From assembly GCA_934271255.1 (NCBI GenBank), contig CAKQQS010000008.1:1-64000 (forward strand): DNA of 64,000 nucleotides. Direction: 5' to 3'. Made by a program: the position numbers and the translations under genes. Source of the stretch: an uncultured Clostridia bacterium (GTDB taxonomy: Bacteria > Bacillota > Clostridia > Christensenellales > Borkfalkiaceae). Below the pieces are notes generated by a model. The model worked only from the letters and a program-made list of their open reading frames with translations. It ran no database searches and was not told where the DNA came from. Positions 43,356-50,433 of this stretch are shown here, piece after piece; the stretch's first letter is position 1, and the number at the start of each line of letters is the position of its first letter.

Positions 43356-44165
43356 ATGAAAAAATTATTGTTTATCTGTTTGACTCTTTTACTCTCGTTC
43401 ACCTTTCTTTTCGGCGCGGCGTGTTCTTCAAACAACCCCTCCCCGCCCAAACCGAACGGCGGCGGAACGACGGACGGCGGCGACGCCGAACTGTGGGACG
43501 TTTCCGACGTAGACGTTTCTCATATAGGACGAAATAACAGGCTGATAGCCTTCACGTTCGACGACGGACCGACAGAAAAAACAACCGCCCTTCTCGACGC
43601 GTTTGAAGAGTTTAACGGGAAAAATCCCGATTTTACGGCGCACGCTACGTTGTTTACGTTAGGCGTTAAAGTAACTGCGCAAAACTCCGACGTTTTAAAA
43701 AGAGCGGTTAATATGAACTTTGAACTCGGCAACCATACCTTTACGCACACGAATCTCAATACGCTTTCCGACGAAAAAGTCAAAGAAGAATTGCGTTCGA
43801 CCGACGATATACTTAAAACAATCGACGGTAAATCCGTTCATCTGGTAAGACCTGCGGGCGGACACGCCGACAGTCGCGTTTTGTCATTGTATAAAACGAC
43901 GTTTATCAACTGGACCCTTACTCTCGACACGAAAGACTACGACCCGTCGACAACCGAAAACGACGTATACAACACCGTTATGGCAAACGTTCTCGACGGT
44001 GGCATCGTCCTTATGCATCAAGGTTACGACAAGTCCGTATCCGCGGTGAAACGACTTCTTCCCGACCTTAAATCGTTAGGTTTTCAGGTGGTTTCCGTTT
44101 CCGAACTTATTAAGTTTTATAACGTAAAAGCCGAAATCGGCAAACTTTACAATTCCTTTATCTGA
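43356..44165 (+). CDS. Polysaccharide deacetylase lipoprotein
   Basis: The 269-residue protein has a lipoprotein signal (FGAAC, Cys23), a Pro/Gly linker and a NodB domain: FTFDDGPTEKT (about 67-77), the zinc pair HTFTH (about 128-132), RPAGGHADSRVL (about 166-177) and LMHQGYD near the end. It should act outside the membrane on N-acetylated or O-acetylated glycans, for example peptidoglycan. Its 3' end overlaps the convergent beta-glucosidase gene by 19 bases. A second, cytoplasmic deacetylase lies at 37150. Confidence 0.93.
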   Translation: MKKLLFICLTLLLSFTFLFGAACSSNNPSPPKPNGGGTTDGGDAELWDVSDVDVSHIGRNNRLIAFTFDDGPTEKTTALLDAFEEFNGKNPDFTAHATLFTLGVKVTAQNSDVLKRAVNMNFELGNHTFTHTNLNTLSDEKVKEELRSTDDILKTIDGKSVHLVRPAGGHADSRVLSLYKTTFINWTLTLDTKDYDPSTTENDVYNTVMANVLDGGIVLMHQGYDKSVSAVKRLLPDLKSLGFQVVSVSELIKFYNVKAEIGKLYNSFI

Positions 44166-45511
44166 AAAGTTTCTTGCGGCGATTCGAGTATTTCGCCGTT
44201 TGTTTCTATCACCTTTTTATAAAAATAGAACGAGTCTTTTTTAATTCTTTTTTGCGTTTCGTAGTCGATGAAAACAAGACCGAAACGTTTGGCAAATCCG
44301 CGATTCCATTCGAAATTGTCGGTAAAAGCCCAGTGATAATAGCCGTTTACGGGGATACCTTCGTCGACGGCTTTTTTCATTTGTAAAAGATACCTTGCGG
44401 TGTGGTCGATACGATACGCGTCGTGGACTTTTCCGTCAAGACATATTCTGTCGTTCTGCGCCGTTCCGCTTTCCGTTATCATAATGGGTTTTTTGTATCT
44501 TTCGTACAAAAACTTCAAACCGTAATACACCGTTTCGGGAATATCGTCCCACCCCATATCGCTTTGCGGCGATCCGTCTTTAAAGGGCGTAACGTTTCCG
44601 TTGCCGTCCATATAGAATCCCGAATAAATATTTTGACCTATGAAATCGATCGGCGTTGAAATAAGCGCAAGGTCTTCCGCCGTTATTTCGGGTAAATCGT
44701 CTTTGAAATACTCGTAATATTCTTTGGGGTACTCGCCTAAATAGACGGGATCGGCAAGCGGGGACATACAGTTCATAGGTTGTTCTTTCCATACGGAGAA
44801 AAAGTTTTCGTAAGCCTTTTTCTCGCTTTCTTTCGTTCCGTCGGCGGGGCAGGTTACCCAACCGCAAGTAGAATATCCTATTTCCGCGTCAGCGACTTTT
44901 TCCCTTAAAACTCTTACCGCTTTGCCGTGGCACAAAAGTAAATTGTGCGCCGCCGCAAGAAGTTCTTTAAGAGTAACCTTTACTCCCGGAGCGTGCGCGC
45001 CGGAAGTCAGTCCGCCGTCCAGAACGCATTGCGGTTCGTTTATCGTTACGAAAGTCTTTACCCTGTCGCCGAATCTTTCCGCGACGACCGAAACGTAATC
45101 GGCGAAATATTCGGTAATTTCTCTGTTTAAAAATCCGCCCCTTTCATACACCCACACGGGCATATCCCAGTGGTATAACGTCATCATCGGTTTTATTCCG
45201 TTCGCGACGAGTTCGTCGATAAGCCGATTATAAAACGCTATTCCCTTTTCGTTGACTTCCCCGAAAGACGGACAAATCCTTGACCAGGATACGGAAAATC
45301 TGTACGATTGCAGTCCGAGTTCTTTCATAAGCGCGACGTCTTCTTTATACCTGTGATAATGGTCGCAGGCAACGTCGCCCGTCTGCTCTCTGTAACATCT
45401 CTTATCGTGAGCGAAATCGTCCCATATACTCGGACTTTTGCCGTCTTCGTTCCACGCGCCTTCTATCTGATAGGAAGCCGAAGCCGCGCCCCATATAAAA
45501 TCTTTGTTCAT
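44147..45511 (-). CDS. Beta-glucosidase, glycoside hydrolase family 1
   Basis: The 454-residue cytoplasmic enzyme has the GH1 signature FIWGAASASYQIEGAW (5-20), the acid/base Glu159 in VTINEP and the nucleophile Glu347 in ITESGT. The length is normal. It cleaves short beta-linked glucosides; a 6-phospho-substrate cannot be excluded, but no PTS gene is nearby. AAGGAG precedes the ATG. It is divergent from the cellobiose phosphorylase gene, and both would use cellobiose-type sugars. Confidence 0.96.
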   Translation of the reverse strand: MNKDFIWGAASASYQIEGAWNEDGKSPSIWDDFAHDKRCYREQTGDVACDHYHRYKEDVALMKELGLQSYRFSVSWSRICPSFGEVNEKGIAFYNRLIDELVANGIKPMMTLYHWDMPVWVYERGGFLNREITEYFADYVSVVAERFGDRVKTFVTINEPQCVLDGGLTSGAHAPGVKVTLKELLAAAHNLLLCHGKAVRVLREKVADAEIGYSTCGWVTCPADGTKESEKKAYENFFSVWKEQPMNCMSPLADPVYLGEYPKEYYEYFKDDLPEITAEDLALISTPIDFIGQNIYSGFYMDGNGNVTPFKDGSPQSDMGWDDIPETVYYGLKFLYERYKKPIMITESGTAQNDRICLDGKVHDAYRIDHTARYLLQMKKAVDEGIPVNGYYHWAFTDNFEWNRGFAKRFGLVFIDYETQKRIKKDSFYFYKKVIETNGEILESPQETFQIKEL

Positions 45512-45539
45512 TTTTTTCTCCTTTTTCGCCTTTTTTATT

Positions 45540-45569
45540 ATTATATTGCAATTTTAAGCCGTAAAGCAA
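45540..45569 (-). promoter_or_regulatory. Promoter of the beta-glucosidase gene
   Basis: On the minus strand TTGCTT (45564-45569), an 18-base spacer and TATAAT (45540-45545). Confidence 0.65.
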
Positions 45570-45631
45570 CTAAAATCAATACGTTTTCTTATCGCCTTTT
45601 TTAGATTTCTTCATTTTAAAAACCTTTCGCA

Positions 45632-45660
45632 TTTACACGCGCGCGATAATTTGTTATTAT
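45632..45660 (+). promoter_or_regulatory. Promoter of the phosphorylase and alpha-galactosidase operon
   Basis: TTTACA (45632-45637), a 17-base spacer and TATTAT (45655-45660), 37 bases before the ATG. Confidence 0.75.
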
Positions 45661-45696
45661 GTAGTCGCAATAAAGCAATAAGGAGCCTTTTAGAAA

Positions 45697-48129
45697 ATGC
45701 AATTCGGATATTTCGACGACGAACGAAAAGAATACGTCATAAATACGCCGTACACCCCGCTGCCGTGGATAAATTATCTTGCGGGAAACGACTTTTTTTC
45801 TCTCATTTCAAACACCGCGGGCGGTTATTCGTTTTACCGCGACGCGAAGTTAAGACGAATTACGCGTTACCGTTACAATTCGCCCGCTACCGACAACGGC
45901 GGAAGATATTTTTACATAACGGACGGCGACACGACTTTTTCCCCCGCGTTTCTGCCGAGCAAAACACCGCTCGACGACTATAAATGCAGGCACGGACTCA
46001 ATTACACGATTTTTGAAAGCGAGAAAAACAAACTCCGCGCTACGCTTACGTGTTTCGTTCCGCAAACAGACGCCTGCGAAATCAACCTTCTGACGATTCG
46101 CAACGAAAGCGACGAAACGAAAAGGTTGTCCGTGTACGGCGGAGCAGAGTTTTGTCTGTGGAACGCTCAGGACGACGCGACGAACTTTCAGCGCAACTAC
46201 AACACGGGCGAAGTGGAAATCGTTACGGAAACGAATTACGGAGCGGTTTACCATAAAACGGAATACCGCGAAAGGCGGAATCATTACGCGTTTTTCTCGG
46301 TAAACGCCCCCGTGGACGGGTACGACACCGACCGCGATACTTTTTTGGGAAAGTTCAACGGATTCGACAGTCCCGAAGCGGTAAGACTTAAAACGTCTTT
46401 CAACGAAAAAGCGAGCGGTTGGTCGCCCGTAGCGTTTTTAAGAAAAGACGTTACCCTTAAACGCAACGAAGAAATATCTCTCGTTTACGTTTTGGGTTAC
46501 GTCGAAAACGACAACGCGGACAAATGGGAATCGCCGGACGTTATAAACAAAAAGAAAGCGGTGTCAGTGATAAACAAATACCGCGACGAAAAAATCGTTC
46601 TCGAAGAACTCGAAGAACTTAAAAGACAACGGGCGGCGTTGCTCGGCAACTTTTACGTTGAAACGACGGACGAAAAGTTCGACCGCACCGTAAATATATG
46701 GAATCAATATCAATGCTTTATAACTTATCTGATGAGCCGTAGCGCAAGTTATTACGAAAGCGGTATCGGGCGCGGAATGGGTTTCCGCGATTCTTGTCAG
46801 GATTTACTCGGACTCGTTCATATGTTGCCCGAAAAAGCGCGCGAGCGTATTATCGACATTGCGTCCATTCAACTTCCCGACGGCTCGACGTGGCATCAGT
46901 ACCAACCTTTGACGAAACGCGGGAACGCGGACGTAGGCGGCGGGTTTAACGACGATCCGCTGTGGCTTATCGCGTGCGTTTACGCTTACGTTGCGGAAAC
47001 GGGCGATTTTTCGATTCTCGACGAAAGCGTTCCTTTCAACAACGACGAAACGAATCGCGCGACGCTTATGGAACATCTTAAACGCTCTATCGATTTTACA
47101 ATAACGCACAAAGGACCGCACGGACTTCCCCTTATCGGCAGAGCGGACTGGAACGACTGCCTTAATCTCAACTGTTTTTCCGAAACGCCGGGCGAAAGTT
47201 TTCAGACTTGTTCAAACTTTGAAAGCGGAAAGGCGGAAAGCGTGTTTATAGCGGGTATGTTCGTAAAATACGGCGAAGAGTACGCAAAACTTTGCGATTG
47301 CCGTAACGACCGCGCGGAAGCCGACCGTGTACGCAAAGAAGTTTCGCTTATGACGGAAGTTACCGAAACGGCGGGCTGGGACGGAGAATGGTTCATCAGG
47401 GCGTTTGACGCCTTTGAACGCCCCGTAGGCAGCAAAACGTGCGACGACGGAAAGATATTCATCGAACCGCAAGGAATGTGCGTAATGGCGGGAATAGGCT
47501 CTCGGAACGGCAAAGCGCGCGCCGCTTTAAACAGCGTAAAAAAATATCTCGATACGAAATACGGAATAGTGCTTTTACAACCCGCTTACAAAGAATACAG
47601 GTTAAATCTCGGCGAAGTTTCTTCGTACCCGCGCGGATACAAAGAAAACGCGGGTATCTTTTGCCACAACAACCCGTGGATAAGTTGCGCCGAAGCGACG
47701 CTGGGCAACGGCGACCGCGCGTTTGAAATATACCGTAAAATATGCCCCGCGTATCTCGAAGAAATAAGCGAAATACATAAAACCGAGCCGTACGTTTTCA
47801 GCCAGATGATAGCGGGCAAAGACGCGCCCGATTTCGGCTCGGCGAAAAACAGTTGGCTTACGGGTACGGCGGCATGGACGTTCGTCAACGCGTCGCAATA
47901 TATTTTAGGCGTAAAGCCGACTTTGAACGGACTTTCGATTAAACCGTGTATGCCGAGCGAAATAAACGAGTTCCGTCTGATACGGCGGTATCGCGGCGTT
48001 ACTTACGAAATCACGGCAAGGCGCGGCAAAAACGTCGGCGTTTACGTAAACGGCAACAAATGCGACGGCGACGTTCTGCCTTTAACCCAAAAAGGAAAAA
48101 TCGTAAAAGCAGAGGTTATTTACAAATGA
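45697..48129 (+). CDS. Cellobiose phosphorylase, glycoside hydrolase family 94
   Basis: The 810-residue protein has the length and layout of clostridial cellobiose phosphorylases. The N-terminal beta domain opens with FGYFDDERKEYVINTPYTPLPW, the catalytic (alpha/alpha)6 barrel has GRGMGFRDSCQDLLG (358-372) and the general acid in RADWNDCLN (482-490). It converts cellobiose and phosphate to glucose-1-phosphate and glucose, which saves ATP. Cytoplasmic. It overlaps the next gene by four bases (ATGA). Another beta-glucan phosphorylase specificity is possible. Confidence 0.93.
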   Translation: MQFGYFDDERKEYVINTPYTPLPWINYLAGNDFFSLISNTAGGYSFYRDAKLRRITRYRYNSPATDNGGRYFYITDGDTTFSPAFLPSKTPLDDYKCRHGLNYTIFESEKNKLRATLTCFVPQTDACEINLLTIRNESDETKRLSVYGGAEFCLWNAQDDATNFQRNYNTGEVEIVTETNYGAVYHKTEYRERRNHYAFFSVNAPVDGYDTDRDTFLGKFNGFDSPEAVRLKTSFNEKASGWSPVAFLRKDVTLKRNEEISLVYVLGYVENDNADKWESPDVINKKKAVSVINKYRDEKIVLEELEELKRQRAALLGNFYVETTDEKFDRTVNIWNQYQCFITYLMSRSASYYESGIGRGMGFRDSCQDLLGLVHMLPEKARERIIDIASIQLPDGSTWHQYQPLTKRGNADVGGGFNDDPLWLIACVYAYVAETGDFSILDESVPFNNDETNRATLMEHLKRSIDFTITHKGPHGLPLIGRADWNDCLNLNCFSETPGESFQTCSNFESGKAESVFIAGMFVKYGEEYAKLCDCRNDRAEADRVRKEVSLMTEVTETAGWDGEWFIRAFDAFERPVGSKTCDDGKIFIEPQGMCVMAGIGSRNGKARAALNSVKKYLDTKYGIVLLQPAYKEYRLNLGEVSSYPRGYKENAGIFCHNNPWISCAEATLGNGDRAFEIYRKICPAYLEEISEIHKTEPYVFSQMIAGKDAPDFGSAKNSWLTGTAAWTFVNASQYILGVKPTLNGLSIKPCMPSEINEFRLIRRYRGVTYEITARRGKNVGVYVNGNKCDGDVLPLTQKGKIVKAEVIYK

Positions 48130-50252
48130 ATCAAAAGATTTACAGACTCGATACGCAAAACACTTCGTTGATTTTTTACTGCGACGGACAAAGCGTAACG
48201 TACTTGTACTACGGCAAAAAAACAGGCGAAATAACGCCCGAAGTCGCGATACTGAAACAAGACGATATAGGCACGGATTTAAGAAACAAGTTGTTTTCGT
48301 GTTTCGGCGACGACGACCACCGCGACAAGTCGATACTTCTGTTCAACCCGGACAACTCTTTTACGAACGAGTTCGTTTTTAAAAGGGCGACCGTTTCAAA
48401 AGGCAAAAAAGCAATCCCCTGTCTGCCGTCTTCGTTCGGCGCGGAAAAGACGCTCGGTTTCGAGTTCGTCGACGAAACGGAAAAACTGTTGCTCACGATA
48501 AATTATTCCTTTTATCGGGAAAACGACGTCATCACCGTTCGTTCTTCGCTAAAAAATATCGGCGACGAAACGGTAACGATAAAAAAATTCGCGTCCCTTC
48601 AACTTGACGTTTCCGAAACGGACTTCACCGTAAGCACTTTCGACGGATGCTGGGCGGGAGAAAGATACCGCCACGACACGCGGCTTAACGCGGGGCTGTT
48701 CGTAAATCAGTCGCTCGCGGGCGCGTCGTCGGCGCAACACAACCCCTTTTCGTTGATAAAAAACGGCAACGGCGTTTACGCTTTCAACTTAGTATATTCG
48801 GGCAACCACAAAACGTCGTACGAAACGGACTCTTTCAACAGAACGAGAATCGTTTCGGGAATAAACGATTTCGCGTTTGAATACAAACTTGTCGGCGGGC
48901 AAACCTTTTACGCCCCCGAAGGCGTGATGGCGTTCGCCGAAAACGAAGACGCGCTTTCTTTAAGTTTACATTCGTTTGTCAATAACCATATCGTTCCCAA
49001 ACGGTGGCAAAACAAAAAACGCCCCGTAGTCATAAACAACTGGGAAGGCACGGAGTTCGATTTTTCAAGAGAGAAAATACTCGATATGGCGGCGGCGGGC
49101 AAAAAAGCGGGAGCGGAATTGTTCGTTCTCGACGACGGTTGGTTCGGAACGCGAAACGACGACAAATCTTCGTTGGGCGACTGGTACGACAATACGCTTA
49201 AAACGGGCGGCATCGACCGTCTTGCCGACGATATACGCGCGACGGGGCTCGATTTCGGAATATGGATGGAGCCCGAAATGATTTCGCCGGACAGCGACCT
49301 TTTCTGCGCTCACCCCGAATACGCTATGACTATTCCGAACAAAACGCCCTTTTTGCACCGCAACCAAATGATGCTGGATTTAGTGAACGACGAAGTGAAA
49401 AGTTTCGTCGTAGAAAGCGTGGAAAAGGTTATATCGCTCGTAAAACCGAGTTATATCAAATGGGATTTCAATCGGGTTATGAGCGACTGCCATTCAAATA
49501 AAGTCTTTATAGGCGAATATTGTTACAGATACGCGCTTGCTTTATACGATATAATGGAAACGCTTACCGACAGACACCCCGATATACTTTTTGAAGGGTG
49601 CGCGGCGGGCGGAGCGCGATTCGACCTCGGTATACTGTGTTACTTTCCGCAAATATGGACGAGCGACAACACGGACGCGTTCGACCGCGCAACGATACAG
49701 ACGAACACTTCCGTCTGCTATCCGCAGTCGACTATGACGGCGCATTTGTCGGCTTCCCCCAACCGTTTTACGAAAAGAGCCTTTTCGTTAGAAAACAGAT
49801 TTAACGTAGCGTGTCTTTTCAATTTCGGTTACGAACTCGATTGTTCTTCGTTCTCGGACGAAGAACTTAAATACGCTGCAAAATTATCCGATTTCTATAA
49901 AAAACGGCGCGATTTCATTCAGTACGGCGAGTTTTACCGACTAGGCGACGTCAACGCCGTTTGCGGATTTCAGGTCGTTTCCGCGCGCAAAGATAAATCG
50001 CTTGCAAGCGTTATCGTTACAAAAAGAGAAAACGGCGTATCCAACCGCAGAATATCTTTCAAAGGCCTTGTTCCGACGGAAAAATACAAAGCGACGGTCT
50101 ACGATAAAACCCTTTCGGCAGCGGACGAATTCGTCGCGAGCGGCGAACAACTTGCTTACGGCGTTCCGATTGAAAAATATCGCTTGTCCGAAAATATTTG
50201 TTCCGACGCGTATTTCCGCTCTTTCCTTATCGAGTTTGCGAAAGTCGACTAA
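48126..50252 (+). CDS. Alpha-galactosidase, glycoside hydrolase family 36
   Basis: The true start is ATG 48126, overlapping the phosphorylase stop (ATGA); the longer frame only mirrors the previous gene. The 708-residue cytoplasmic enzyme has FVLDDGWFGTRNDD (333-346), the nucleophile Asp447 in YIKWDFNR and the acid Asp514 in IWTSDNTDAFDR. It removes alpha-galactosyl groups, as in raffinose, melibiose or galactomannan oligosaccharides. Co-expression with a cellobiose phosphorylase suggests a mixed plant-glycan diet. Confidence 0.94.
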   Translation: MNQKIYRLDTQNTSLIFYCDGQSVTYLYYGKKTGEITPEVAILKQDDIGTDLRNKLFSCFGDDDHRDKSILLFNPDNSFTNEFVFKRATVSKGKKAIPCLPSSFGAEKTLGFEFVDETEKLLLTINYSFYRENDVITVRSSLKNIGDETVTIKKFASLQLDVSETDFTVSTFDGCWAGERYRHDTRLNAGLFVNQSLAGASSAQHNPFSLIKNGNGVYAFNLVYSGNHKTSYETDSFNRTRIVSGINDFAFEYKLVGGQTFYAPEGVMAFAENEDALSLSLHSFVNNHIVPKRWQNKKRPVVINNWEGTEFDFSREKILDMAAAGKKAGAELFVLDDGWFGTRNDDKSSLGDWYDNTLKTGGIDRLADDIRATGLDFGIWMEPEMISPDSDLFCAHPEYAMTIPNKTPFLHRNQMMLDLVNDEVKSFVVESVEKVISLVKPSYIKWDFNRVMSDCHSNKVFIGEYCYRYALALYDIMETLTDRHPDILFEGCAAGGARFDLGILCYFPQIWTSDNTDAFDRATIQTNTSVCYPQSTMTAHLSASPNRFTKRAFSLENRFNVACLFNFGYELDCSSFSDEELKYAAKLSDFYKKRRDFIQYGEFYRLGDVNAVCGFQVVSARKDKSLASVIVTKRENGVSNRRISFKGLVPTEKYKATVYDKTLSAADEFVASGEQLAYGVPIEKYRLSENICSDAYFRSFLIEFAKVD

Positions 50253-50346
50253 ACTTCGTCGGGCTTATAACTCGTCGTCGATTGTAAAACGCCGTTTTAT
50301 AGTCGGGCGGCAAAACTTCATCGGGCAAAAAACCGAATAAAAACCA

Positions 50347-50381
50347 AACGGCTGGCGAAAAAAATCGCCAGCCGTTTTTAA
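50347..50381 (+). terminator. Terminator of the phosphorylase operon
   Basis: Stem AACGGCTGGCGA with its complement (50347-50358 and 50365-50376), followed by a T run. Confidence 0.88.
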
Positions 50382-50383
50382 GT

Positions 50384-50419
50384 TTTAAAAATACGGGGCG
50401 AATTGTTTCGTTCGCCCCG
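50384..50419 (-). terminator. Terminator of the large secreted-protein operon
   Basis: Stem CGGGGCGAA with its complement (50394-50402 and 50411-50419). On the minus strand TATTTTTAAAACTT follows. Confidence 0.82.
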
Positions 50420-50433
50420 ATATTTATTTTGTT

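Noticed and set aside
47946..48125. 60-codon N-terminal extension of the alpha-galactosidase
   Set aside because: It lies wholly within the phosphorylase gene. The ATGA start at 48126 gives the expected GH36 N-terminus.
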